Part shown: in pieces, positions 7,343 through 15,208 of the stretch
How positions within the stretch are numbered: the first letter of the stretch is position 1
How the letters are laid out: each line of letters begins with the position of its first letter
Source: Clostridiales bacterium
Lineage (GTDB): Bacteria > Bacillota > Clostridia > Oscillospirales > Oscillospiraceae
Direction of reading: 5' to 3'
DNA: 25,428 bases
Assembly: GCA_019415645.1 (NCBI GenBank)
Contig: DXYV01000014.1
Span: 29,009 to 54,436 of the forward strand
Position numbers and translations under genes: made by a program
The notes under the pieces: generated by a model
Databases searched by the model: none
The model's input: only the letters and a program-made list of their open reading frames with translations
What the model was told of the DNA's origin: nothing

Positions 7343-7741
7343 TTACCCGTTCTGCGGATGCTCCGCCGTCTCGTCCTGCTCCATGGCCTCCCGCTCCCGG
7401 CTGAGCTCTTCCCCCAACTGGGCCAGCGTCCAGCCGATGTTGTCGCGGGTGACCACCGCCTTAAAGACCGAACGGGGCACCTTGGCTTTCGCCAGCGCAG
7501 TAAGCAGCGCGTGGATCTTCGCGCCGGACAGTCCATCCAAAATCAGGATGGGCTCCGTCACGACCGGCGCTTCCCCCTCCTGCGCCGGAAATTCCTTGCG
7601 CCCGATCAAATGGCCCACGGTCTGGCCGGTCTGCTCCGGGCCGGCGGTGCGGACCCGCAGTTTCAAGGGCAGCATGGCCCGGCGGGCGGCCGCCGCCTCC
7701 GGACAGGCCGGGTCGGGCCAGTAGCATAATACCTGTTCCAT
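7343..7741 (-). CDS. DUF3783 domain-containing protein
   Basis: This 132-residue soluble protein has an N-terminal LCYWPDP start and a core around residues 60-120 (EPILILDGLSG, then LLTALAKAKVPRSVFKAVVT, DNIGWTLAQLGEEL) that resembles DUF3783, a small clostridial family without known function. The C-terminus is charged (EREAMEQDETAE). AAGGAGG precedes the ATG. It lies 65 bases downstream of the MalY/PatB-like gene and may share its transcript, although a 9-bp hairpin sits between them. No catalytic motif is visible. Confidence 0.7.
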   Translation of the reverse strand: MEQVLCYWPDPACPEAAAARRAMLPLKLRVRTAGPEQTGQTVGHLIGRKEFPAQEGEAPVVTEPILILDGLSGAKIHALLTALAKAKVPRSVFKAVVTRDNIGWTLAQLGEELSREREAMEQDETAEHPQNG

Positions 7742-7784
7742 AGTCAGGTTCCTCCTTTGTGGTTTTGGCGTTGTCGCTTCTCCG

Positions 7785-7806
7785 GGCCTTCCCTCCCGGG
7801 AAGGCC
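7785..7806 (-). other. Stem-loop directly after the MalY/PatB stop
   Basis: Perfect 9-bp stem ggccttccc/gggaaggcc with loop tccc, touching the stop codon of the upstream gene. There is no U tract, so it may stabilise or partly terminate the transcript rather than act as a full terminator. Confidence 0.5.
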
Positions 7807-9006
7807 TTATTCACCCGTTCGTTTCAGGCCCGCTTTTGCCGCCGCCCGGTCCAGCTGCTCCATCGCGGTCTCCAGATACCGGCGGGGGCAGGCCAGGTTG
7901 ATTCGCTCAAAGCCTTCTCCGCCCGCGCCGAAGATGTAGCCCTCGTCCAGGCACAGCCCCGCCTGGTGGAGCATGAATTCCTCCAGCGCCTTGGGCTCCA
8001 GACCCAGGCTGCGGAAATCCGCCCACAGCAGATAGGTCCCCTCCAGCGGATAGACCTTGACGGAAGGGAATTTCTTCTGTAAAAATTCCTTACAGTATTC
8101 ATAATTCCCCCGGAGGACCGTCTTGAGCTCCTCCAGCCAGGGCGCCCCCTTCTCGTAAGCCGCCCGGGTGGCGGCCAAGCCGAAGTAGTTGGTATATTCC
8201 CCGGCGTGCGCGGCCACCGACTGGGCGAACCGCTCCCGCAGTTCGGCGTTGGGAATGAGGATATTCGAGTTCGCCAGGCCGGCCAGGTTGAAGGTCTTGC
8301 TGGCCGAGGTGCCCACTACGCAGTGCTCCGCCGCCTGGGCCGACACGGTGGCATACGGGATATGGACATGGGGCGCATAGACAAAATCGCAATGGATCTC
8401 ATCGGAAAAGACCAGCACGTTGTGCCGCAGGCAGAGGTCGGACACCCGCTCCAGCTCGGCGCGGGTCCACACCCGCCCCGTGGGATTGTGGGGCGAACAG
8501 AGCATGAGCATGGCGGCGTCCCCCTGGCTGACCAGGGCCTCCAGGCCGTCAAAATCCATTTCGTAGCGGCCGTCCTTCACTACCAGGGGATTGGGAACGG
8601 CCACCCGGCCCGTCTGCTCGATGGAGCGCCGGAAGGGCCCGTAGACCGGCGGCTGGTAGATGACCTTGTCCCCCGGCTTGGTGAAGGCATACAGGGCGAA
8701 CAGCATGGCGGAGACCACACCGTAGGTCTGTACCATCCACTCGGGCCGGACCGTCCAGCCGTGACGGCGGGCAAACCAGCCGCATACCGCCGCCCGGTAG
8801 CCCTCGTCGGCCATCGTGTAGCCGTATTCGCCGAACTCCACTGCCTGACGCAGGGCGTCCATGATCTCAGGCGCGGTCAAGAACTCCATATCCGCGATGG
8901 AGAACGGCACCATATCCTCCGGCACCGGGCCGGTGAGTCCGGCCATCATCTCCCATTTTCCCGCGCCGATTCCCGCCCGGCGCCTGGCGGTCTCAAAATC
9001 GTACAA
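7807..9006 (-). CDS. MalY/PatB family PLP-dependent C-S beta-lyase or aminotransferase
   Basis: This is a 399-residue fold-type I PLP enzyme. MalY/PatB proteins cleave cystathionine or cysteine conjugates to a thiol, pyruvate and ammonia. Visible are the typical start YDFETARRR..GAGKW, the PFSIADMEF block, SPHNPTGRVW, SDEIHCDFVY, and GTSASKTFNLAGL, in which Lys237 should bind PLP. The C-terminus keeps NLACPRRYLETAMEQL. The start codon is TTG at 9006, supported by AAGGAG seven bases upstream and by alignment of YDF with family starts; the next Met is well inside the domain. Whether it makes homocysteine or degrades sulfur amino acids cannot be told. Confidence 0.88.
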   Translation of the reverse strand: MYDFETARRRAGIGAGKWEMMAGLTGPVPEDMVPFSIADMEFLTAPEIMDALRQAVEFGEYGYTMADEGYRAAVCGWFARRHGWTVRPEWMVQTYGVVSAMLFALYAFTKPGDKVIYQPPVYGPFRRSIEQTGRVAVPNPLVVKDGRYEMDFDGLEALVSQGDAAMLMLCSPHNPTGRVWTRAELERVSDLCLRHNVLVFSDEIHCDFVYAPHVHIPYATVSAQAAEHCVVGTSASKTFNLAGLANSNILIPNAELRERFAQSVAAHAGEYTNYFGLAATRAAYEKGAPWLEELKTVLRGNYEYCKEFLQKKFPSVKVYPLEGTYLLWADFRSLGLEPKALEEFMLHQAGLCLDEGYIFGAGGEGFERINLACPRRYLETAMEQLDRAAAKAGLKRTGE

Positions 9007-9043
9007 GGGGCTTCTCCTTCTTTCTCATCCGCCGCAAGGCGAA

Positions 9044-9071
9044 ACGGGGGCCGTCTTGCGACAGCCCCCGT
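9044..9071 (-). terminator. Probable terminator after fakA
   Basis: 8-bp stem acgggggc/gcccccgt (9044-9051 with 9064-9071) just downstream of the fakA stop on the minus strand, followed by ttcgcctt. The U tract is weak. Confidence 0.55.
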
Positions 9072-9097
9072 ATTACCGCGGTTTCGAAGTTGCAATC

Positions 9098-10789
9098 TTA
9101 CTCGGCGGACACCATATAGTAGTACACCGGCTGGCCGCCGGACAGGAGGGTGATCTCCGCGTCGGGGCAGGCCTGCTGGAAGATCTCCAGCGCCTTTTGG
9201 GCCTCCTCCTCGTTCACATTCTCTCCGTAGAACAGGCTGATGAATTCGGCCTGCTGCTGGGGCGCGTCGTGGGCCAGCTTATCCAGCAGGGCGCACAGGT
9301 CGGTATCCGTGCCAAAGAGCTGGCCGCCGGACAGGGCCATATAGTCGCCCTGATGGATCTCAAAGCCGTCGAAGTCAGAATCCCGGGCGGCGTAGGTCAC
9401 CTCAGAGGTGTGGACGCGGCCCACGGCCTCCTCCATCGTGGCGACGTTGGTCTCCACGTCGGCGTCGGGGTCCAGGGAGAGCATGGCCGCGATGCCCTCG
9501 GGCACGGTGCGGGTGCCCAGCACCACCACCTGCTTCTCCGGGGAGAGGGCTACGCACTGCTGGGCGGCCATGATGATATTCTTGTTGTTGGGCAGCACGA
9601 ACACGATCTCGGCGGGCGTGTGGTCGATCTCCCGGAGGATATCCTCGGTGGCGGGATTCATGGTCTGGCCGCCGGAGATGATTCCGTCCACGCCCAGGTC
9701 GCGAAACACGGAGGCCATACCCTCGCCGGCGCACACGGCCACGGCCCCGTACTTCTTCTCAGGCTTGGCGAACCAGCGCTCCTCCTGGGCGGCAGAACCG
9801 TCATGACCGTGGTCCTCCTCCAGATCGTCCACGCTCTGGGCCTTCCGGCCGGCGGCCAGGTCGTCGGCCTGGGTGCGCATGTTCTCGATCTTGGCCAGCT
9901 CCAGGGTGCCGTACTTCTGTGCCTCGTTCAGGGCGCTGCCGGGAATGTTGGTATGGACGTGGACCTTGAAGGCCTCGTCGTCCTCGCCGATCACCAAGCT
10001 GTCGCCGATGCTGTTCAGATAGGCCCGGAAGGGGTCCAGATCCACGTTCTCCTCGTGCTTGCGCACGATGAATACCGTGTCGAAGGCGAAGGTGATCTCC
10101 TCGCTGCTCATGGCGGCGAAGTCGGCCTTCTCCTTGACCTCGGGCTGTGCCTCCTCTCCGCCCTCGGGCATGGGCAGGCCGCGCAACTCGTCCAGCATTC
10201 CCTGGAGGATGATCAGAAAGCCCTTACCGCCCGCGTCCACCACGCCGGCCTTTTTCAGCACCGGGTTCTGGTTGACCGTATTCTCCAGGGCCACCTGGCC
10301 CTCGGCGATGGCCTCCTGAAGGACGAATTCCACGCTGTTCTGCTCCCGGGCGGCCTCGGCGGCCCGGCCGGCGGCCAGACGGGAGACCGTCAGAATGGTG
10401 CCCTCGGCGGGCTTCATGACCGCCTTATAGGCGGCGGACACGCCCTCCCCCAGGGCAGCGGCAAAGTCAGCGCCGTCGGCCACGTCCTTTTCCTTCAGGG
10501 ACTTGGCCACGCCCCGGAACAGCAGGGAGAGAATCACGCCGGAGTTGCCCCGGGCCCCCCGCAGCAGGGCGGAGGCGTGCATGGAAGCGGCCTGACCCAC
10601 ACTCTTGGCGGCCTTCTTCTTCATCTCCGCGGCGGAGGTCCCGATGGTCAGGGACATGTTGGTGCCCGTATCGCCGTCGGGCACGGGGAACACGTTGAGT
10701 TCATTGATGCTCTGTTTCTGAGCATTGATGGAGGCGGCCCCGTGGATAACCATCCGCTGGAACGATGCCCCGTCAATGGTAGCAATCAT
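9098..10789 (-). CDS. fakA: Fatty acid kinase catalytic subunit (DAK2 domain, YloV/FakA family)
   Basis: FakA phosphorylates fatty acids held by a FakB carrier, producing acyl-phosphate for phospholipid synthesis. The 563-residue length suits the family. The N-terminal DAK2 kinase domain (about 1-200) has NVFPVPDGDTGTNM, whose aspartates bind Mg-ATP, and RGARGNSGVILS. The C-terminal half has EDDEAFKVHVHTN near residue 265 and SGGQTMNPAT near 375, as in YloV proteins. AAGGAAA precedes the ATG. It lies 36 bases after the Asp23-family gene, the same order as yloU-yloV in Bacillus. No fakB is in the window; those genes are usually elsewhere in the genome. Confidence 0.9.
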   Translation of the reverse strand: MIATIDGASFQRMVIHGAASINAQKQSINELNVFPVPDGDTGTNMSLTIGTSAAEMKKKAAKSVGQAASMHASALLRGARGNSGVILSLLFRGVAKSLKEKDVADGADFAAALGEGVSAAYKAVMKPAEGTILTVSRLAAGRAAEAAREQNSVEFVLQEAIAEGQVALENTVNQNPVLKKAGVVDAGGKGFLIILQGMLDELRGLPMPEGGEEAQPEVKEKADFAAMSSEEITFAFDTVFIVRKHEENVDLDPFRAYLNSIGDSLVIGEDDEAFKVHVHTNIPGSALNEAQKYGTLELAKIENMRTQADDLAAGRKAQSVDDLEEDHGHDGSAAQEERWFAKPEKKYGAVAVCAGEGMASVFRDLGVDGIISGGQTMNPATEDILREIDHTPAEIVFVLPNNKNIIMAAQQCVALSPEKQVVVLGTRTVPEGIAAMLSLDPDADVETNVATMEEAVGRVHTSEVTYAARDSDFDGFEIHQGDYMALSGGQLFGTDTDLCALLDKLAHDAPQQQAEFISLFYGENVNEEEAQKALEIFQQACPDAEITLLSGGQPVYYYMVSAE

Positions 10790-10825
10790 AGCTGATTTCC
10801 TTTCCGGTCCATGGGCGCAGCGCGC

Positions 10826-11176
10826 TTACCCGATGACCATAGAATCAATATAGACGTCCACGCCGCGCACTTCCACGCCGGTCAGACGGCTGACATTGTA
10901 TTTGACCTCGCTCATGATGGAGCGGCTCACTGCGGTGAGATTTACGCCGTTATCCACGATGATATGCAGCTCGATAGACACGCTGTTGTCCTCATGGTAG
11001 CGCACCTTCACGCCCTTGGCCATGGACTCCCGCCGCAGCAGGTGGACCAGGCCGTCCGTCTTGGAGCGCACCGCCATGCCCTTCACGCCGTAGCAGTTGG
11101 TGGCCGCGGCGCCGGTGATATTGGTAAAGACCTCACTGCTGATGCGCACTTCGCCCTTTTCAGTCTGCAGCTTCAT
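10826..11176 (-). CDS. Asp23/Gls24 family protein (YloU-like)
   Basis: The 116-residue protein matches the Asp23 family: a short start with GEVRISSEVF, then ITGAAATNCYGVKGM, and VSIELHIIVDNGVNLTAVSRSIMSEVKYNV, ending in a VRGVDVYID strand. Family members are small alkaline-shock or envelope-associated proteins, and the YloU type is nearly always found next to the DAK2 kinase, as here. AAGGAAGG lies upstream of the ATG. It is first in a two-gene unit with fakA, driven by the promoter at 11260-11288. The precise role of the partner is not established. Confidence 0.92.
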   Translation of the reverse strand: MKLQTEKGEVRISSEVFTNITGAAATNCYGVKGMAVRSKTDGLVHLLRRESMAKGVKVRYHEDNSVSIELHIIVDNGVNLTAVSRSIMSEVKYNVSRLTGVEVRGVDVYIDSMVIG

Positions 11177-11203
11177 AGCAACCCTTCCTTTCCTGGAACA
11201 GCT

Positions 11204-11221
11204 GGGGCGGCGGACCGCCCC
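11204..11221 (-). other. 5' leader hairpin before the Asp23-family gene
   Basis: Perfect 7-bp GC stem (ggggcgg/ccgcccc, loop cgga) between promoter and ribosome site of the minus-strand unit. It may stabilise the mRNA; no known riboswitch is recognised. Confidence 0.45.
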
Positions 11222-11259
11222 GCAAGAAATCGCTGGTTTCTCATTTCATTTGTTTTACT

Positions 11260-11288
11260 ATTGTATTCTATTTCCCCCAAAATTACAA
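11260..11288 (-). promoter_or_regulatory. Sigma-A promoter of the Asp23-fakA unit
   Basis: TTGTAA (11288-11283), 17-base spacer, TACAAT (11265-11260) on the minus strand. It stands in an AT-rich gap and diverges from the small-protein promoter. Confidence 0.75.
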
Positions 11289-11336
11289 GAACAATCTGTC
11301 TTTCCCCGGCGGGAGAAAAAAGTTTCCGCCAGAGGA

Positions 11337-11365
11337 TTGTATTTTGCCGCGCAATCGTGTACACT
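11337..11365 (+). promoter_or_regulatory. Probable promoter of the small acidic-tail membrane protein
   Basis: TTGTAT (11337-11342), 17-base spacer, TACACT (11360-11365). TATAAG at 11365-11370 is an overlapping alternative -10. Confidence 0.55.
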
Positions 11366-11411
11366 ATAAGCACTTCCAAAGCAAACCAAATCATGTCAGG
11401 AGGCGACAGGA

Positions 11412-11606
11412 ATGAAAGTGGCCCGTTTTGTGATGAAGTGTGTGGCCTTCGGCCTGGTGGTCGGGGCGGCCGCCTGCGCGATCATCGCCTATTGGGATAA
11501 GATCGCGGATTGGTTCTACAATCTGGCCGATAAGGTGGAGGAAAAGAAGGCCGACTGCTGCCATGCTTCGGAGTACGACGACTACGACGACTGGGAGAAC
11601 TGCTGA
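11412..11606 (+). CDS. Small single-pass membrane protein with acidic, Cys-containing tail
   Basis: The frame encodes 64 residues: a basic start (MKVARFVMK), one hydrophobic helix (about 8-27, CVAFGLVVGAAACAIIAYW), then an amphipathic stretch and an acidic tail with a Cys pair (DCCHASEYDDYDDWENC) ending in Cys. AGGAGG is ideally placed before the ATG, a promoter lies upstream and an intrinsic terminator follows, so the gene is very likely real and monocistronic. I do not recognise a family. The positive-inside rule puts the N-terminus in the cytoplasm and the acidic tail outside. A metal-binding or peptide role is possible but not shown. Confidence 0.75.
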   Translation: MKVARFVMKCVAFGLVVGAAACAIIAYWDKIADWFYNLADKVEEKKADCCHASEYDDYDDWENC

Positions 11607-11623
11607 GCACACAGGTCTGACTG

Positions 11624-11669
11624 AAAAGGGCGGAAACAGGGACTCTGTTTCCGCCCTTTTTCCTCTTTT
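11624..11669 (+). terminator. Intrinsic terminator
   Basis: 16-bp perfect stem (11624-11639 with 11645-11660, loop ggact) followed by tcctctttt. It ends the small-protein transcript. Confidence 0.93.
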
Positions 11670-11697
11670 CTATCGTGATCCACTCCTGATTCGTGCA

Positions 11698-11726
11698 TTG
11701 ACGGACGGCGGCTCCCATGGTATTCT
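11698..11726 (+). promoter_or_regulatory. Probable promoter of the 69-residue membrane protein
   Basis: TTGACG (11698-11703), 17-base spacer, TATTCT (11721-11726). It begins a unit that ends at the terminator at 12063. Confidence 0.6.
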
Positions 11727-11822
11727 GAACCTGACCCCCGCGCAGGGAACAGGCCCTCCGGCCACCACGGGCGGTCCGGAGTCTTCGCCCCGTGCCCGAT
11801 TCGTTTTGGAGGTGGAGCTCTT

Positions 11823-12032
11823 ATGTTCTTTTACACGCAGATGATTCTGTCCTTGTTTGTGAATTTGAACGCGCTGTTTCCTCTGTCGCTTCTCTGGCCG
11901 TTCCTGTTTGTGTTCGCCCTGCTCAAGGCGATTCAGCGAATCGTCCGGGAGGAGCCCTTCTGGTCCTTCGGGCTGGCCGCAGGCTTTGCGCTGCTGGTCA
12001 TGTCCAGCCCCTTGATTTTAGGGGCGTTGTGA
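11823..12032 (+). CDS. Small hydrophobic membrane protein, unknown function
   Basis: The 69 residues form two hydrophobic helices (about 5-35 and 46-67) joined by a charged loop, KAIQRIVREEPFWS. GGAGG is eight bases before the ATG, a promoter lies upstream and a strong terminator follows, so it forms a complete small unit. No family is recognised. The double-hairpin shape suits a small inner-membrane subunit or regulator, but no partner gene is adjacent, so the role stays open. Confidence 0.6.
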   Translation: MFFYTQMILSLFVNLNALFPLSLLWPFLFVFALLKAIQRIVREEPFWSFGLAAGFALLVMSSPLILGAL

Positions 12033-12062
12033 ACGCATCCGGCCCCATCTCTCCCGAACCGC

Positions 12063-12103
12063 ATACGCCGCGCAGGCAGTTTGCCTGCGCGGCGTATTTT
12101 TTT
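12063..12103. terminator. Intrinsic terminator shared by convergent genes
   Basis: 15-bp perfect stem (12063-12077 with 12083-12097, loop agttt) and a run of seven T on the plus strand. It lies 5 bases from the end of the minus-strand thioesterase gene and may serve both. Confidence 0.93.
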
Positions 12104-12107
12104 GCAA

Positions 12108-12560
12108 TCAGACCTCCAGCTCCGGCAGGTTGTCCGCCAGCTCGCCGGTCATGAAGAAGGTGAACTGGCCGCTGGCCACCAGGTTCCCCTGGTCGTCGGT
12201 CAGGGAACAGCGGAACACCGATACCTTATGGCCCACTTTCTCCGGCTCGGCCACACACTTGATGACCGTGCCCTTGGCCTGCCGGTGGAAGCTGAAGCCG
12301 TAGTTCAGGGTCACAGTGCCCCGGCCCCGGGAACAGGCCGCGATTCCCGCCACCGTGTCCGCCAGCGTGGCCAGGCATCCGCCGTGGACGATGCCCAGAT
12401 AGTTGCACTGGTCCGGGGTGATGGTCAGCTCCCCCTCGCAGTAATCGGGGGCTACCTTGGTCACCCGCACGCCGCTGTACTTGGCGTAGCCCCGGTTGGT
12501 GTTAATGTAGTGAAGCAGTTTTTCATAATAGCGCTCTCGCTGCGCGTCGGTCATTTCCAT
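12108..12560 (-). CDS. PaaI-type hotdog-fold thioesterase
   Basis: The 150-residue protein has the hotdog thioesterase pattern: CEGELTITPDQCNYLGIVHGG, in which the HGG motif precedes the long helix CLATLADTVAGIAA, then a strand TVTLNYGFSFHR and a late ASGQFTFF strand. PaaI-like enzymes hydrolyse acyl-CoA or aryl-CoA thioesters in the cytoplasm; the substrate is not predictable here. AGAGG lies upstream of the ATG at 12560. It follows smsB by 18 bases on the same strand and could be the third gene of that transcript, though no functional link to Fe-S assembly is known. Confidence 0.85.
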   Translation of the reverse strand: MEMTDAQRERYYEKLLHYINTNRGYAKYSGVRVTKVAPDYCEGELTITPDQCNYLGIVHGGCLATLADTVAGIAACSRGRGTVTLNYGFSFHRQAKGTVIKCVAEPEKVGHKVSVFRCSLTDDQGNLVASGQFTFFMTGELADNLPELEV

Positions 12561-12578
12561 GTCCGTTCCTCTCTTTCC

Positions 12579-13508
12579 TTACTCCAGGAATCCCTTCAGA
12601 ATGCGGGCCTCGGCCTCTTCCTCCGTCAGGCCCAGTGTCATCAGCTTCAGGATCTGGTCCCCGGCAATGCGGCCGATGGCCGCCTCATGGATCAGCTGAG
12701 CGTCCATATCGTTGGCCACGATGGCGGGAATGGAACTGATCTTGGCCTTGCCCATGATGATGGAATCGCACTGTACATGGCCAAAGCAGCGGGCGTTGCC
12801 CTCCACCTGGGGATAGAACACCTGCACCGACTCGTCCTGGCCCACGGAGCGGGAGATCACCTGGGTCTTGGAGTCCACGCCGTTGAGGACCACATCCATG
12901 CGGCTCTCGGCGAACTGCTTGCCGTCGGTAAGCAGGCGCTCGGTGATGATGCACTCGGAATTGTCCCCGTCGGCCACCACCTTGGTGTACCGCTTGGTGG
13001 AGTCCACGCCCCGGATCTGCACCATGTCCAGGGTAATGGAGGCGCCCTCCGCCAGATACACGATGGTCTGGGGGTTGAGGACCTTGTCCCCGTCGCCGGC
13101 GCCCTCGCCGTAGTGCTTTTCCACATAGCGCACCTTGGCGTGCTTGCCCACATGGAAGGTATGGATGCCGTCGTGCTGGGTCTTGGCGTGGCCGTCGTTG
13201 TGGATGCCGCAGCCGGCAATGATGTCCACGTCGGCGTAGTCGCCGATGTAGAAGTCGTTATATACCAAATCGTTCAGGCCGCTCTCGGTGACCAGCACGG
13301 GGATATGGACGCTCTCCCCCTTGGTAAAGGGGCGGATCTTGATGTCGATTCCGGGCTTGTCCGCCTTGGAGCTGATCTCGATGTGCTCCGTGTTGTGCCG
13401 CTCGGCCAGGCCGCCGTTCTTGCGGATATTGAACGCCCCGGTGGGCGCGCCCTTCATGTTGGCGATCTCGAAGAGCAGGTTGGCGTCCATGCGGTTGAGT
13501 TCGCTCAT
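12579..13508 (-). CDS. SufB/SufD-type Fe-S scaffold of the minimal SMS system (SmsB-like)
   Basis: The 309-residue protein belongs to the SufB/SufD family, which forms the scaffold on which Fe-S clusters are built with an ATPase of SufC type. It is far shorter than SufB (about 470) and lacks the extended N-terminal part, which fits SmsB of the two-gene SMS machinery described in archaea and anaerobic bacteria. Visible are the beta-helix repeats around DFYIGDYADVDIIAGCGIHN, HTFHVGKHAKVRYVEKH and the C-terminal ARCFGHVQCDSI, IHEAAIGRIAGDQILKLMTLGL. The start MSELNRMDANLL at 13508 overlaps the ATPase stop (ATGA). Confidence 0.88.
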   Translation of the reverse strand: MSELNRMDANLLFEIANMKGAPTGAFNIRKNGGLAERHNTEHIEISSKADKPGIDIKIRPFTKGESVHIPVLVTESGLNDLVYNDFYIGDYADVDIIAGCGIHNDGHAKTQHDGIHTFHVGKHAKVRYVEKHYGEGAGDGDKVLNPQTIVYLAEGASITLDMVQIRGVDSTKRYTKVVADGDNSECIITERLLTDGKQFAESRMDVVLNGVDSKTQVISRSVGQDESVQVFYPQVEGNARCFGHVQCDSIIMGKAKISSIPAIVANDMDAQLIHEAAIGRIAGDQILKLMTLGLTEEEAEARILKGFLE

Positions 13509-14245
13509 TTTACCACACCGTCCTCTCCCATATAGCTGCACCCGGACAGGGTGTTGGCGATGATCTTGGGGAAAATCGCGTCCTTGGGGCCGTGCTCGGT
13601 GACCACGCCGCCGGCAATCATCACGATCTCATCCGCCAGGTCGATGATGCGCTCCTGGTGGGAGATGATGATCAGGGTGGCCTCCCGCCGCTCATGGATG
13701 CGTCGGAAGGTCTCGGTCAGGCGGGAGAAGGACCACAGGTCAATGCCGGCCTCCGGCTCGTCGAAGATCATCAGGCCGGATTTCCGGGCCAGAATGGTGG
13801 CGATCTCAATGCGCTTGACCTCGCCGCCGGACAGAGAGGTGTCCACCTCCCGGTCGATGTAGTCGGCCGCGCACAGGCCCACCTGGGTCAGGTACTGGCA
13901 GCCCTCGTTATGGGTCAGGTTTTCATTGCCCGAGGCCAGGGCCAGCAGGTCGCGCACCTTCAGTCCCTTGAAGCGGGGGGGCTGCTGAAAGCCATAGCTG
14001 ATGCCCAGCTTGGCCCGCTCGGTGATGGAGAGGTGGGTCACGTCGGTCCCGTTCCACAGGATCTGGCCGCCGGTGGGCTGATTGATGCCCATGATGGTCT
14101 TGGCCAAGGTGGTCTTGCCGCCCCCGTTGGGGCCGGTCACCACCAGGAAGGTGCCGTCAGCCACGGACAGGTCGATCCCCTTGAGGATATCCACCCCGCC
14201 CTGGCCGCCGTCCACCCCGAACGTCAGGTTGTTTATGGTAAGCAT
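13505..14245 (-). CDS. SufC-type ABC ATPase of the minimal SMS system (SmsC-like)
   Basis: The 246-residue soluble ABC ATPase powers Fe-S assembly with its SufB-like partner. Walker A is GPNGGGKTT near residue 39, the Q-loop lies at GFQQPPRFKGL, the signature is LSGGEVKR, Walker B is LMIFDEPEAGID, and the switch His is in IISHQERI. The SufC-specific QQP and EPEAGID wording separates it from transporters. The start MLTINNLTFG at 14245 has AAGGAG nine bases upstream; a longer frame adds 43 unrelated residues across the promoter and is rejected. It is translationally coupled to the scaffold gene. No sufS, sufU or sufD is nearby. Confidence 0.92.
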   Translation of the reverse strand: MLTINNLTFGVDGGQGGVDILKGIDLSVADGTFLVVTGPNGGGKTTLAKTIMGINQPTGGQILWNGTDVTHLSITERAKLGISYGFQQPPRFKGLKVRDLLALASGNENLTHNEGCQYLTQVGLCAADYIDREVDTSLSGGEVKRIEIATILARKSGLMIFDEPEAGIDLWSFSRLTETFRRIHERREATLIIISHQERIIDLADEIVMIAGGVVTEHGPKDAIFPKIIANTLSGCSYMGEDGVVK

Positions 14246-14321
14246 AGGGTCAGGCTCCTTTGCTGTCGAATATGGTTCATCGGATATTCCATCTGAAAAG
14301 TAGGATTTCCTTTGAAAGGTC

Positions 14322-14350
14322 ATTATATCACAGGTCGCCGCCAGACGCAA
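14322..14350 (-). promoter_or_regulatory. Sigma-A promoter of the sms unit
   Basis: TTGCGT (14350-14345), 17-base spacer, perfect TATAAT (14327-14322) on the minus strand, about 75 bases before the ATPase start. Confidence 0.78.
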
Positions 14351-14416
14351 GAAAAGCAAATTCTGTTTTTTCACATAGTATGGACTGTAATCCCATTTTT
14401 ATTGGAGGGAAGCCCT

Positions 14417-15208
14417 ATGGATCAAGAAAAACGGTCCGGCCCTGCCCCGGAGCTTGGCCTGTACGCCTGCGACCAGGAGCTCTTTGACCGGGTGTGGAAA
14501 CGGGTCATGCCGGAGGAGAAGGCGGACTGCCCCATCGTGACGGCGGAGGCGCGGCCGGCCGCCCCCATACAGACTGGTGGCGCAGCCCCGGCGCAGGCGC
14601 AGCACGCTTTGCCGCAAGACACTCCGCCGCAGGCCGCCGAGCCTGTCCCGGAGACCATGCCGCCCGCCGTCGGGTTGGACCCGCAGCCCGCTGCGGAGGA
14701 GCCGGACGGCTCCTCCCCGCCGGAATCCGGAGCGCCCCCGGAGAACGGCGCTCCCACGGGAGACGATTTCCCCGCCGAGGACGCGGTGCCCTGTCTGGGC
14801 AGCGGCTCCGCCCCCCACGGCAGCCAGCTCCAGACCTACATCCTGGCCGAATTGGAGGGCTGGCAGCTCTACCGCCACCTGGCCCGCCGGGTCACCGGGA
14901 GCCAGTCCCGGGTCCTGTCCGCTCTGGCCTCGGAGAAGCACCTTCACGCCCGGCGACTGGCGACGGCCTATTTCCTCATTTCAGGCGTGCGCTACTGGCC
15001 CACCGACCGGCTGGCGGTCCCCCGGCCCTCCGCCTGGCTGGGGACGCTGCGCGCCCGCTTCTCCCAGGAGCAGCGGCAGGAGAGCCGCTACCGGGCCGCC
15101 GCCTGCGACACGAACGACCCCTGTCTGGCCGATCTCTACACGGAGCTGGCCCAGGGCTGCGCCGGGCAGGCCGCCGCCCTGCGGGGCCTGCTGGAGAGCG
15201 CGCTCTGA
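14417..15208 (+). CDS. Ferritin-like domain protein with Pro/Ala-rich linker
   Basis: The 263-residue protein starts MDQEKRSGPAPELG with GGAGG ten bases upstream. Residues about 40-135 are a disordered Pro/Ala/Glu-rich linker. Residues about 140-263 look like a four-helix ferritin-like bundle: LAELEGWQLYRHLARR, LASEKHLHARRLATAYF, EQRQESRYRAAA and ELAQGCAGQAAALRGLLE. The Glu and His spacing (E..., EKHLH, QES) suggests but does not prove a di-iron site. It diverges from the Fe-S assembly genes, which makes an iron or oxidative-stress role reasonable. A longer frame upstream lacks a ribosome site. The family call is by pattern only. Confidence 0.6.
   Translation: MDQEKRSGPAPELGLYACDQELFDRVWKRVMPEEKADCPIVTAEARPAAPIQTGGAAPAQAQHALPQDTPPQAAEPVPETMPPAVGLDPQPAAEEPDGSSPPESGAPPENGAPTGDDFPAEDAVPCLGSGSAPHGSQLQTYILAELEGWQLYRHLARRVTGSQSRVLSALASEKHLHARRLATAYFLISGVRYWPTDRLAVPRPSAWLGTLRARFSQEQRQESRYRAAACDTNDPCLADLYTELAQGCAGQAAALRGLLESAL

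Noticed and set aside
8861..10795. 644-residue open frame on the plus strand
   Set aside because: It lies antisense to fakA and the MalY-like gene, has His/Gly/Leu-rich composition typical of a reverse frame, and has no ribosome site.
12081..13535. 484-residue open frame on the plus strand
   Set aside because: It is antisense to the thioesterase and SufB-like genes, which have clear family motifs; low-complexity composition.
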